The translations under genes were made by a program, and so were the position numbers. A stretch of 64,000 nt of DNA from Bdellovibrionales bacterium RIFOXYD12_FULL_39_22 (GTDB taxonomy: Bacteria > Bdellovibrionota > Bacteriovoracia > Bacteriovoracales > Bacteriovoracaceae): NCBI GenBank assembly GCA_001770205.1, contig MEQL01000061.1, positions 1-64,000 of the forward strand, written 5' to 3'. Below, one piece after another: positions 16,719-26,036 of this stretch. Each line of letters opens with the position of its first letter. The first letter of the stretch is position 1. Below the pieces are notes generated by a model that saw nothing but the letters and a program-made list of their open reading frames with translations, had not been told where the DNA came from and ran no database searches.

Positions 16719-16863
16719 CTCGTCAAATATCCGCTCATATGTCTACTTTCTTTACAGTTTTTTATGAATTATTACCTCTAAGCAACTCAATCTATGCTGG
16801 CACTTCGGCATGTTTCTCGCAAAACATATCCTGAACTCATATTTTGAGGAAAGGGGTTTTTTT

Positions 16864-18630
16864 ATGATGCGCAACCGATTTGACTTTTTTATTCTTTTAT
16901 TTGTTCTAATAATTCCTGTTTCCTCTCAAGCACAAACTCCTCTTAGTGAAATTAATGGAAGGCCAGAATTAATTGAATTACAAAAAACATTAGAACAACC
17001 CGACTTTATCGGTCAATTTGGTACTTGTTATGAACCTCCATCGCTCACCCAATTTAAAAAAAACTGGGACAACTACAGTGAAAAGGCCAAAAAGAAAATT
17101 AAAATCAATGCTGAAAACATAGCTAATATGTCCATGCCAATAAGTTTGGCCGAGCATATAACTCATATTACCCGACTTAAATCTTTAATTGAAGAGGTCA
17201 ACCAACTTGATGATATAAAATGGGTGACAGAGTTTCTAAAAAATCCTGTGGTGCTTGCCGGTTTCCAAACCCAGTCCTACTTTGATTTTGTAAAAAGCGA
17301 TGAAGGAATGAAGGCCTTGGCACAAGTAAATAAGATGACACCGGAACAGATGGATAATTTCTCCGAACATTTACAAATAATTCAAGCGATGATGAATGGA
17401 AAAACTTATATTCGCTCCATTGACTATGCTATCTTGCACGGCCTGTCGATCTTCGATGAAGATGAGCGCAGGGCAATCTTGGAGATGAATAAATTTTTTA
17501 TGGTTACCCTAAAAAAGGCCAACGAAAAGGAAGTTTTCTATCCTCTTCGAGATTACTTAAATAAAAAAATTGTCATCAAGCTTTCTGCTTGGCCACTCAT
17601 CCCTTCAACAATTAAAGGTGAATGGGCAAAACTTGTTCGCGATTTAACAGAAGACGGTATTAAGAGCTATCTTTTTAACAATCCCGTTGGTGATCTTGCG
17701 CTGGATAACTTAATACCGCCTGTAGCGGCAAAAAATCCTTTCGAAGAATGGTTTGAAAATGCTGAATGGGGAAAAGCGGGCGGCCAAGAGTTTCTATACA
17801 AAAATGAAACAATTTCGCAAACAGAGCTTGCCGCAATTGATCACGTTACCCGTACACTGTGGGGTGAAGCGCGTGGATGTACCCCTAATTATCCTCAACT
17901 TGAGGCCATCGGACGCATTTTGGCAGATCGCGCCGAGGCCATAAAGATGCGTGTCCAAGAAGATATTGATGTCAGAGAACACAACCTGGAGACAATTGAA
18001 TCGGTAAGTGAAAAATTCGCTAAACGCGATTCACTGGGAAAACTATTGCGCGCCAAGCTTTCAGGCCTTAGTGACTTCGGCCGGCCGGAGCGAGCGGATT
18101 TACCTCTCGTTGCCCAGGCCACCAGTAAGCCAGGACAATTTAGTGTTTGGAACTCATTTACCGTTGAAAAAATTCTCTTAAGTAAACTTCGGGCAAACCC
18201 TAAGTTGCCTCCTAATATTCCCAATATATCAATCCCTATTCGTAAAGGGCGCTCACTGCAGGACCAGAAGGCATTAATAAATGTACTTTGTCCGGAGATT
18301 TCTAAAAATGCCGACCTCATAGAAAAAAAAGTTACCTCGGATGGGACCTGGAACTATTTGGTTGAACTATCAACTCTGCTAGTCTTAGATCCTGAGCTTT
18401 ATCAAAAATTATTTTTATGGGATGGAAAAAAAGAGCGCAAAATTTATTTTTACACTCATGGTAACGTTAACCTGCCATTTGCGGTTGAAAAAAAGGTCTC
18501 AACTTTAAAATTTTTGGCCGATCCTCAAAATATTCATAGCAAAACGCTCTCGAATAAAAATCCGGCCGGCATCTGTTACATGCGTACTTTTATAAATGCC
18601 CCAACTGTTTTGTATCACCCTGCAAAATGA
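16864..18630 (+). CDS. Secreted protein with SleB-like cell wall hydrolase region
   Basis: This protein of about 588 residues has a signal peptide (VLIIPVSSQAQ cleavage region). Residues about 60-330 are helical and unassigned. From about residue 330, RTLWGEARGC and AIGRILADRAEA are followed by ATSKPGQFSVW. They fit the SleB/hydrolase-2 pattern of EAR, then ILNR, then QFS, with a long insert between them. SleB enzymes are lytic transglycosylases acting on peptidoglycan, so a periplasmic wall-modifying role is plausible. The assignment rests on three short motifs. AAAGGGG precedes the chosen ATG. Confidence 0.55.
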   Translation: MMRNRFDFFILLFVLIIPVSSQAQTPLSEINGRPELIELQKTLEQPDFIGQFGTCYEPPSLTQFKKNWDNYSEKAKKKIKINAENIANMSMPISLAEHITHITRLKSLIEEVNQLDDIKWVTEFLKNPVVLAGFQTQSYFDFVKSDEGMKALAQVNKMTPEQMDNFSEHLQIIQAMMNGKTYIRSIDYAILHGLSIFDEDERRAILEMNKFFMVTLKKANEKEVFYPLRDYLNKKIVIKLSAWPLIPSTIKGEWAKLVRDLTEDGIKSYLFNNPVGDLALDNLIPPVAAKNPFEEWFENAEWGKAGGQEFLYKNETISQTELAAIDHVTRTLWGEARGCTPNYPQLEAIGRILADRAEAIKMRVQEDIDVREHNLETIESVSEKFAKRDSLGKLLRAKLSGLSDFGRPERADLPLVAQATSKPGQFSVWNSFTVEKILLSKLRANPKLPPNIPNISIPIRKGRSLQDQKALINVLCPEISKNADLIEKKVTSDGTWNYLVELSTLLVLDPELYQKLFLWDGKKERKIYFYTHGNVNLPFAVEKKVSTLKFLADPQNIHSKTLSNKNPAGICYMRTFINAPTVLYHPAK

Positions 18631-18828
18631 CCCCGAGAAATTTTATCAAGCGGTATCATCTATGCCTTTTGCTGCACGGCAAGGTGCAAAATGTCTTAAA
18701 ATTCAAGCTGTTGCGCGCCGCCGCATTTGCATAACCCCTTGAAAAAACACATTGGCATGTTTTGGCCTTGGTTTTGCTAAAGTGAAATTTGCGATCATTA
18801 AGATCGAATAATTTTTGGGGGAAAATAT

Positions 18829-19260
18829 ATGAAAAACTTTTTACTCGTCTTGGCAATGCTTCTTATTTCTAATTTATCCTTTGCTATCTCTGGCCCATCT
18901 ACACCAAGCGGTGATGGAGATGGACGGCCTGAATGTCGTACTTATGATGTCGGCTGGGAAGAGCATGGATATCACTACACCTGTGGTGAATGTTTGGCCG
19001 AGCATGGTAAATGCGTTGAAAAATGTTTTACTTATACTTATACCTGTACCGCTTCCGGCGAAGCTAGAAATATTTATCGCGATACTAACGGAAATCAGTC
19101 CGAACAAGTTCGCATCTTGACTTTTGAGGCCGAAGGCCGCAGTGAGATGTTTGCTCGAAGAACTGCGCTTGATTACTGCTATCATCAAGCTGTTAATTGC
19201 CAGATCACTAACTGTAATGAAAGTTCTCATCTAGATCGTCAACGCAGTTGTCAAAAATAG
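18829..19260 (+). CDS. Secreted cysteine-rich protein
   Basis: This 143-residue protein has a signal peptide ending near SFAIS and about a dozen cysteines in the mature part (TCGECLAEHGKC, KCFTYTYTC, DYCYHQAVNCQITNC). That suggests a disulphide-stabilised periplasmic or extracellular protein. GGGGG lies upstream of the ATG. A strong hairpin terminator follows. No family is recognised. Confidence 0.65.
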   Translation: MKNFLLVLAMLLISNLSFAISGPSTPSGDGDGRPECRTYDVGWEEHGYHYTCGECLAEHGKCVEKCFTYTYTCTASGEARNIYRDTNGNQSEQVRILTFEAEGRSEMFARRTALDYCYHQAVNCQITNCNESSHLDRQRSCQK

Positions 19261-19292
19261 TTAACTTTTTAGACCGCACCACACACATATTT

Positions 19293-19326
19293 GCAAGGGA
19301 ACCACGAGATGGTTCCCTTGCATTTT
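19293..19326 (+). terminator. Strong hairpin between convergent genes
   Basis: A perfect 11-base stem GCAAGGGAACC (19293-19303) / GGTTCCCTTGC (19311-19321) with a seven-base loop is followed by ATTTTATT. It sits between the cysteine-rich gene and convergent norZ and could end both transcripts. Confidence 0.85.
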
Positions 19327-19359
19327 ATTACTCGCCTTTAGGTTTTTTTAGAAAAAATT

Positions 19360-21612
19360 TTATTTTTTGTAACTATGTCCCGTAAAAATGCCTATGCAAA
19401 ATTTAATTAATACTATGGCACCCAATCCGAAGATAACATCTCCAACTACTCGCGCCCATCGCAAGTTTTGAATAAGTGAAGTTTGCATAAAATCAGAACT
19501 GCGTGCATACCATAATCCATAATCTATACTGGCCATTGTTTGCAAAATACCAATAGGCAAAAGACTTAATAATATCATAAGTGCCAGACCAATATTCAGA
19601 GCCCAAAAAGAGTGTTTTAAGCAGCGTTCATTCCATTCTCCTGCTGGGGCCAATACCCGTAATATCAGCATCACAAACCCCAAGGCCAACATTCCGTACA
19701 CTCCAAAAAGAGCGGCATGTCCATGAACTGGTGTTGTGTTTAATCCTTGCATATAAAACAAAGCAATGGGGGGATTAATTAAAAAGCCAAAAATTCCTGC
19801 TCCCACTAAATTCCAAAAACTCACGGCCAGAAAAAACATTAAGGGCCACTTGTACTCCTTAACCCATTCTGTTGAAGTAGAGAGGCGATAAGTTTCAAAG
19901 GCCTCTATTCCCACTAAAAGTAGTGGAACAACCTCTAATGCACTAAAAGTGGCACCGAGGGCCGCAATCATAGAAGTGGTCCCTGAAAAATAGAGATGGT
20001 GAAAAGTTCCTGGAATTCCCGCCACCAAAAATATCGCAGTACTAGTAACTACTGCGCGCGTGGCACTTTTATTTTTTATCAACCCCAGGGTAGAGAAAAT
20101 AGTAGCAATGGCCGCGGTAGTAAAAACTTCAAAAAATCCCTCTACCCATAAATGTACTACCCACCAACGCCAATACTCCATGACACTCATGTGCGTTCGG
20201 GCACCAATGAAAAAGCCAGATCCATAAAAAAGGCCAATGGCCACCGCCGAGCCAGTAAAGAGGACTATTAGTCCTTTGTTATCTTCATTTCGTCTTAAGG
20301 CCGGCAATATTGCTCGGGCCATAAGCAGCAACCACAATAAAAGGCCAACAAAAAGTAAAATCTGCCAAAAGCGTCCAAGGTCTACATACTCATATCCTTG
20401 ATGGCCAATGAAAAAACTATTTGAAAGTTCCAACTTTTGAGCAATGGCCAAATACTCTCCGGCCAGTGAGCCAAATACTACAATCAAAAGCGCAACGAAT
20501 AGAGTATTAACTCCTGCTCGTTGAAATTTTGGTTCACCTCCACCAATGATTGGCCCTAAAAATAATCCTGCTCCTAAAAAGGCCGTAGCAATCCAAAACA
20601 CTCCAATTTGCAAATGCCAAGTACGAGTGACAGCATAGGGAAGATACTTTGCTAATGGAATTCCATAAAGGCCCTGGCCTTCCACCGTATAGTGAGCTGT
20701 CAACACACCTAATCCAATTTGCAAGATAAAGAGCAGTAGTACTACTGCGGCATATTTCCAGGTTGCTTTCATTGATGGCGTTAGCGTTAAATTTATAAAA
20801 GGATTTTTTGGGGGAGGATTTTCTTCGACAGCTTCTTCCCCCTTAAATGTTTTATACCAAACTAATACGCCGGCCCCCAACAGCAATACAATCACACTGA
20901 TAATTGACCAAATAATATTTTTGGCAGTTGGAACATTGTCAATCAGCGGTTCATGTGGCCAATTATTCGTATAGGTGACCTTCGTTTCTGGACGATAGGT
21001 GGCCGCCGCCCAGGCAGTCCAAAAGAAAAAGGCATTCATCTTCTCAATGGAAGAGAGATCCCTAATTGCACCATCGGCAATCGCATAGTCTGCTCGCAAC
21101 TTTTTAAAGGTCGGATCATCACTAAAAAGGCCAGCATAGTATTTGCTATTAGCAATAATGGCCTGTTGCCTAATTTCTGATACAACCAATTCGCCTCTTT
21201 CCGCATTATAGTTATTGGTTTTAATTTCCAAAATTAAACGATTTTTTAAAATGGCCTGTTTGTCACTAGTTAGTTTTTCATAATCCGTTTGATAATCTTC
21301 TTTCGACCAAATAGTTAATATGGCAGTCAACTCTCTATGCAGCCAATCAGCAGACCAATCAGGGGCCTGATACGCTCCATGTCCCCATATCGTTCCTACT
21401 TGTTGGCCACCAATTGACTGCCACACTAGTTGGCCTACAGTAATATCCTCGCCAGTAAAAAGTAGTTCACCCGAGCTAGAAACCACTCGGGCGGGAATCG
21501 GTGGGGCCTCACGATAAACATCTATACCGCCCCATCCTAAAATTGAAAATGCTACAACAAGTGCTACAACAAGCACCACCCATTGTTTTTTCGCTCCCTC
21601 CCAAAAGTGCAT
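19360..21612 (-). CDS. norZ: Quinol-dependent nitric oxide reductase (qNOR)
   Basis: This 750-residue, single-chain inner-membrane enzyme reduces NO to N2O using quinol. The N-terminal extracytoplasmic domain (about 30-220) lacks a haem-c CxxCH, as in qNOR. The NorB-like core has HLWVEGFFEVF, HHLYFSGT and TPVHGHAALFGVYG, which supply the haem and FeB histidines and the conserved glutamates. The start at 21612 is set by AGGAG six bases upstream; the longer frame would run over the FNR-like palindrome. It stands alone, typical of NO detoxification or anaerobic respiration. Confidence 0.93.
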   Translation of the reverse strand: MHFWEGAKKQWVVLVVALVVAFSILGWGGIDVYREAPPIPARVVSSSGELLFTGEDITVGQLVWQSIGGQQVGTIWGHGAYQAPDWSADWLHRELTAILTIWSKEDYQTDYEKLTSDKQAILKNRLILEIKTNNYNAERGELVVSEIRQQAIIANSKYYAGLFSDDPTFKKLRADYAIADGAIRDLSSIEKMNAFFFWTAWAAATYRPETKVTYTNNWPHEPLIDNVPTAKNIIWSIISVIVLLLGAGVLVWYKTFKGEEAVEENPPPKNPFINLTLTPSMKATWKYAAVVLLLFILQIGLGVLTAHYTVEGQGLYGIPLAKYLPYAVTRTWHLQIGVFWIATAFLGAGLFLGPIIGGGEPKFQRAGVNTLFVALLIVVFGSLAGEYLAIAQKLELSNSFFIGHQGYEYVDLGRFWQILLFVGLLLWLLLMARAILPALRRNEDNKGLIVLFTGSAVAIGLFYGSGFFIGARTHMSVMEYWRWWVVHLWVEGFFEVFTTAAIATIFSTLGLIKNKSATRAVVTSTAIFLVAGIPGTFHHLYFSGTTSMIAALGATFSALEVVPLLLVGIEAFETYRLSTSTEWVKEYKWPLMFFLAVSFWNLVGAGIFGFLINPPIALFYMQGLNTTPVHGHAALFGVYGMLALGFVMLILRVLAPAGEWNERCLKHSFWALNIGLALMILLSLLPIGILQTMASIDYGLWYARSSDFMQTSLIQNLRWARVVGDVIFGLGAIVLIKFCIGIFTGHSYKK

Positions 21613-21684
21613 AAGATCTCCTTTGTTTAAAGTTTTATCTAAAATGTTCTTTTTTGATTGTGTTCCAAAAGCAATCATTTGGAA

Positions 21685-21698
21685 TTGACTCAAGTCAA
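21685..21698 (-). promoter_or_regulatory. FNR/DNR-like operator upstream of norZ
   Basis: TTGACTCAAGTCAA is a perfect palindrome of the CRP/FNR class (TTGAC-N4-GTCAA), 73 bases before the norZ start. FNR/DNR/NnrR regulators bind TTGAT-N4-ATCAA-like sites, so control of norZ by oxygen or NO is likely (inference). Confidence 0.6.
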
Positions 21699-21763
21699 TT
21701 TTTTAATAAATAGATAGATCGCCTTATCCGTTATTGATATAGTCCTCATGTAAGGAAATAATT

Positions 21764-23344
21764 GTGCCTATGAAAATAGTAAAATATTTAAATGTTATCT
21801 CTGCGCCACTTCTTTCGGCAGCTTTTTTTTATGCCGGTTGGGCCCCGTCCAAAAGCATTTTTATAAACTTTGCTTTTGTTCCGCTTTTTTATTATTGGAG
21901 TGGCCTGCGAACTTTTCGCCAAATAATTTTTTCAGCGGCAATTTTTAGTTTTTTTACTAGTCTTTTTTCGGCGCATTGGATTATTCAGGGAGTTATAAAT
22001 TACGCCCAAACTTCTTGGGTGGTAGGAGCAGTTTTTTTAATCTTTTTTGCTCTTATTAATAATTATCACATAATTTTGGCCGCCGGCCTTTGGAAGCTTT
22101 TAAATATTCGGCCGTCAAATTCTATTGCCAGTTTTTCTGTTTTAATTTTACTCTACTCCACACTCGAAATCCTACCTACTATTTTCCCCGGGCAAGTTGG
22201 GGTGGCATGGCTGGTAAATGAGATTCCTAGTTTTTTTCTGGCAAAATATATTGGGATAGAAGGAATTAGTGCAATAATTTTATTTTGTAATTTCTTTTTG
22301 CTTAAAATCTTCACTACTCCTATTCAGGCCCAAAAAAGACAATACTCAGTATCACTTCTTTTGCTCTTACTAGTTGCTTATCTTGGTGGTTCCTTTATCG
22401 GTGGGAATGACCGAAAATTGGCCGTGCTACCTAATTCTACCAATGGTGAATCGATTGAGATACTACTTGTTCAACCCAATATCTCCAACCCAGACAAAAT
22501 CAATGAACAACAAAGCATTACTAAGCGCAAGATTATGAAAACGCTTATCGAACTTACCAAAGCAGGAATGGCCGCGGCCGCTGAGCAAAATAGAAAAATC
22601 GATCTAATTATCTGGCCAGAAACTGCTGTTCCTGAGGTATTTAATCAGCAACATCTCGGAGGAATTTATCAAAAAGAAGTTTTAGACTTAGTCAAAGAAA
22701 GTAAATCGCCATTAATTACCGGGGCCTACTTTGAAGAGAAAGATGGCCTTTTCTCCAATGCCGTTTTTTTGCTTCTTCCTTCTGGCGAAATATCAAAATA
22801 TCGCAAAAACAGCTTACTGCCGGGAGGAGAAAGTAATACTTTTTTGGCAAAACTACCTTGGATCGGCGAGAAGTTTAAATTTGCTGCTTCGCTGGTGGCC
22901 AGCAATGATCCTTCGCAAATTGCTTTGGGACAGACTTTAAATTTGGAAATATCTATTTGCTATGAAGGTATTTTAAAAAGATATAATTCAGAAAATTTCA
23001 TTATCCCGGCCATTGCGATTAATGTGGCAAATGATCTTTGGTTTGGTGATTATTTTGAACCCACTCAACACGCCTTTATTACTTTGGCCAAATCTATTGA
23101 GGCCAATCGTTCCATGGCCCGCGTGGCAAATAGTGGAATCTCTTTTGTCTATGATTCAATCCAAAATACAACTAGTGTTATGAGGTCAAATATGGCGTCC
23201 ACCGCCCTGGTTTCGTTAAAAACTCCACATGCCAATGCTGAAAGTTTTTATGTTAAAAACAAGTGGATACTTATCACACTTAAACTACTTTTCATTGTGG
23301 GAATCTTTTTGTTTTTTAAATTCCGACCGAAATATTCATCATAA
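21764..23344 (+). CDS. lnt: Apolipoprotein N-acyltransferase
   Basis: This protein of about 526 residues has six or more N-terminal membrane segments and a periplasmic nitrilase domain. The Glu-Lys-Cys triad is visible in WPETAVPE, YRKNSLLPGGE and ISICYEG. Lnt adds the third acyl chain to lipoproteins, which fits the many lipobox proteins in this window. The GTG at 21764 has AAGGA upstream; the ATG at 21770 is possible. Its 3' end overlaps the convergent barrel gene by 29 bases. Confidence 0.92.
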   Translation: MPMKIVKYLNVISAPLLSAAFFYAGWAPSKSIFINFAFVPLFYYWSGLRTFRQIIFSAAIFSFFTSLFSAHWIIQGVINYAQTSWVVGAVFLIFFALINNYHIILAAGLWKLLNIRPSNSIASFSVLILLYSTLEILPTIFPGQVGVAWLVNEIPSFFLAKYIGIEGISAIILFCNFFLLKIFTTPIQAQKRQYSVSLLLLLLVAYLGGSFIGGNDRKLAVLPNSTNGESIEILLVQPNISNPDKINEQQSITKRKIMKTLIELTKAGMAAAAEQNRKIDLIIWPETAVPEVFNQQHLGGIYQKEVLDLVKESKSPLITGAYFEEKDGLFSNAVFLLLPSGEISKYRKNSLLPGGESNTFLAKLPWIGEKFKFAASLVASNDPSQIALGQTLNLEISICYEGILKRYNSENFIIPAIAINVANDLWFGDYFEPTQHAFITLAKSIEANRSMARVANSGISFVYDSIQNTTSVMRSNMASTALVSLKTPHANAESFYVKNKWILITLKLLFIVGIFLFFKFRPKYSS

Positions 23345-24428
23345 AACGACGATCTTCTTCACCTCTAAACCCTGAATCGCTAAGATCAACAGCATATGTC
23401 GTTAGATCACACTCTAACATTTGGGTTTTAATTCCCAGTCCGGCCGAACCAAAGCCATCGCCATATCCTATACGAATAAACATAACGTGGCTAAAGTCAA
23501 ACTCCATTCCAAGTCCTGTTTTGCGAAGTGCGGCAACATTTTCATACTGATTGGTTAAATCTTTATAATTAACTTCAATTCTCCACCAGACAGTATTAGC
23601 GATTTGTGGAGTAAGTGAAAAACCAGCGTGGAGGGAGCGTTTAATTAGCTCCGGCGCTCCCGCTGATCCAGCGTCCGGGGTAAAGGGGGTATTCATAGCA
23701 TTATGCAGTGTTGCAGAAAAAGTGGGTAAAAACATTATTGGCAAGGTAAGCTTTGCCCCTCCCGTAATTAGAATCATGCTTCCTTTATTTTGCTCACTGT
23801 CTGCTAAATCAAAGGTGACGTTTGGATCGGCGGTACCCATGGCCTCGGTACGAAACAGCCAGGTACCTGTTACTCCCAGTTTAATTATTCCTCCCATCAT
23901 GGCCAGGGTAAAAGCACCATATGGGCCATGATCTAGGCGAGTGGCGTACTCGTAAGGATCTCCCTCTTCCGTACCAATGTAGCCAAGATTTTTTTTGGAA
24001 AAAAGATAGCCGGCAGAAAGAAAACGAGTTGCAAAATTAGGCAAGGCCTGAATTCGATTAAAGGAGAGCGTCCCTTTATTGTTCAAAAGAAGTTCACGGC
24101 TTCCATCCATAGAAAAGCCTTTAATAATATCGGTAAAAACTTCAAATAATGTTCCCGATGTCCCTGCGCGAACCCATGCTTTATTGGCCTCTAGACTAAA
24201 ATTACTCAAGTGTAAATGAGTGTTACGAATTGAACCTAATCCGGCAGGATTGTAAAAGGCACTGGCACTGTCATTGGCGGTACTAAGATAGGCATTGCCC
24301 ATAGATAATGCCCGGCCCGAGGTGACAAGCTCTGGAAAAATTGCATCAGAAAAATTAATTGTCGCCTGGGCGGTTAAAGAGACCGTTAAAGATAAAAAAA
24401 ATGTTACCAGCTTTTTTGATATTTTCAT
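23316..24428 (-). CDS. Outer-membrane beta-barrel protein (PorV/FadL-like)
   Basis: This protein of about 370 residues has a signal peptide (LVTFFLSLTVSLTAQA). ALSMGNAYLSTANDSASAFYNPAGLG follows (here split: ALSMGNAYLST, then DSASAFYNPAGLG), the N-terminal hallmark of PorV/TraF/FadL-type barrels. Alternating hydrophobic strands run to the C-terminus. I use the ATG at 24428, which places the signal peptide at the N-terminus; the longer frame from 24494 adds a basic stretch and abuts the corC-like stop. The cargo is unknown. Confidence 0.65.
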   Translation of the reverse strand: MKISKKLVTFFLSLTVSLTAQATINFSDAIFPELVTSGRALSMGNAYLSTANDSASAFYNPAGLGSIRNTHLHLSNFSLEANKAWVRAGTSGTLFEVFTDIIKGFSMDGSRELLLNNKGTLSFNRIQALPNFATRFLSAGYLFSKKNLGYIGTEEGDPYEYATRLDHGPYGAFTLAMMGGIIKLGVTGTWLFRTEAMGTADPNVTFDLADSEQNKGSMILITGGAKLTLPIMFLPTFSATLHNAMNTPFTPDAGSAGAPELIKRSLHAGFSLTPQIANTVWWRIEVNYKDLTNQYENVAALRKTGLGMEFDFSHVMFIRIGYGDGFGSAGLGIKTQMLECDLTTYAVDLSDSGFRGEEDRRFMMNISVGI

Positions 24429-24494
24429 AATACGATTGTATCGCAAATACCGCCAATTTCGCAGCGGCATATTTTTTCCTCTTGCCTGACTCAT

Positions 24495-25871
24495 TTAATT
24501 GGTCTTTTTTTCGCTATCTTCGCTGTTTTTAGAATCATCGCGTTTATCGTTAGATGACTCTACGGAGAAATTATTTTTGGCCTCACTTTTGGAGAAAAAG
24601 TGTTTTTCACCGGCAACATCTCGAACACGTACTTCCTTTATTTCGTAATTTGCCACATTTGTAATTTCAAAAGAAATTCCTTCCCACACAATAATCTGTC
24701 CGTTTTCAGGAAAGTTGTTTCCGAGCATATCTAATAAAAATCCGGCCAAGGTTGAATAGTTATCATTAAGCGGTATTTTAATATCGTAATCGCTGTCTAA
24801 ATCACGAAGAGGAATCTGTCCATCAACCAACAGTCCATTCTCCGCACTTTCCTCGTCATCATCTATATCATACGATTGATCTTCCTCTTCATCGTGCTCA
24901 TCGAGAATTTCGCCAAAAATTTCTTCAATTATATCTTCCAGTGTTACAATGCCAACAATCAATCCATTTTCATCTTTGATTAATGCCAGATGAACTTTTT
25001 TACGATTCATATGATCAAAGACCGCTTGTATTTTCATATGCTCATAGACAAAAAATGGCCTTTTGAGCAACTTTTTAAGTTCAAATTTCTCTGGTTCTCC
25101 AACATTAACAAAGGCCAAATCTTTAACATGCAAAAACCCGATAGTATTATCTAAAGATCCTTTACACACTGGATAACGACTATGATTATCTTCTCGAACC
25201 AGATCTACAATTTGTTTGAAGGACATATTGCGCTCAATAAACTTAACTTGCTGCCTTGGCACCATAATGTCTTTTACTTTTATGGTAGGAAATTCCAAAA
25301 TGGAACTTAAAAGTCCCAACTGTTTTGAGTCGATAGTTTTTTCTTTTTCTGCTCTTCCGACTAAATATTCAATATCATTTTTTGTCACCATTCTTCCCTG
25401 TAATTGGGAGTGATCACCCAAAATTTTTTCAATAAACCAAGTAACCATAGTAACCACAGGAAAAAGAATATAAAAATTTACCTGTAAAATACGTACCACT
25501 ACAGTTGCTAACGCCTCTGCGTGATTTTTAGCAAATGTTTTAGGGGTTATTTCTCCAAACAGAAGAATAAGTACCGTGGAAATAAAAACGCTAATGCCAA
25601 CCGCTGCTTCATTAAATACTCTAGTGGCCACGATGGATACCATTGTAGCAAATATGATATTTACAATATTGTTCCCAACTAAAATGGTGGTTAAAATTTC
25701 ATTGTGTCTTTCGGCCAAAAAAGAAAGAGCGCGTCCCTTGGGCCCACCAGCTTCGATAATCTGTTTCGCGCGATCAATGCTTATGGATAACAAGACAGCT
25801 TCTGAGGCAGAATAGAAGGCCGAACTGGCCAAGCAAGCGATCAGCGCGATCACTTCATAGGGGTAAACCAT
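24495..25871 (-). CDS. CNNM/CorC-family transporter (DUF21, CBS pair, CorC_HlyC)
   Basis: This 458-residue protein has an N-terminal DUF21 membrane domain with three to four helices (SSAFYSASEAVLLS, VGNNIVNIIFATMVS, LFGEITPKTFAKNHAE). A pair of CBS domains (PRQQVKFIER to about 330) contains the conserved MVPR and LVTLEDIIEEIFGEI-type ending. A C-terminal CorC_HlyC domain (DYDIKIPL, YSTLAGFLLDMLG) and an acidic tail follow. Family members export Mg2+ or other divalent cations. AAGGAA precedes the ATG. Confidence 0.88.
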   Translation of the reverse strand: MVYPYEVIALIACLASSAFYSASEAVLLSISIDRAKQIIEAGGPKGRALSFLAERHNEILTTILVGNNIVNIIFATMVSIVATRVFNEAAVGISVFISTVLILLFGEITPKTFAKNHAEALATVVVRILQVNFYILFPVVTMVTWFIEKILGDHSQLQGRMVTKNDIEYLVGRAEKEKTIDSKQLGLLSSILEFPTIKVKDIMVPRQQVKFIERNMSFKQIVDLVREDNHSRYPVCKGSLDNTIGFLHVKDLAFVNVGEPEKFELKKLLKRPFFVYEHMKIQAVFDHMNRKKVHLALIKDENGLIVGIVTLEDIIEEIFGEILDEHDEEEDQSYDIDDDEESAENGLLVDGQIPLRDLDSDYDIKIPLNDNYSTLAGFLLDMLGNNFPENGQIIVWEGISFEITNVANYEIKEVRVRDVAGEKHFFSKSEAKNNFSVESSNDKRDDSKNSEDSEKKTN

Positions 25872-26036
25872 TTAATAAATTCCTTGAAACAATGAATCCA
25901 TATCTATAAGAAACTTTTCCGGTGAAGAATTGTAAGTAAACCTAATCTTAACATTTCCTCAAATCTACGATACTGTGAAAAAAAGTTTATAAGTTGAGTA
26001 TATAGGCAATTATAATAAAAATCTACCCGGGCAATA

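Noticed and set aside
16797-16815. Possible sigma-54 promoter (TGGCAC box)
   Set aside because: The -12 GC element is not at the required spacing.
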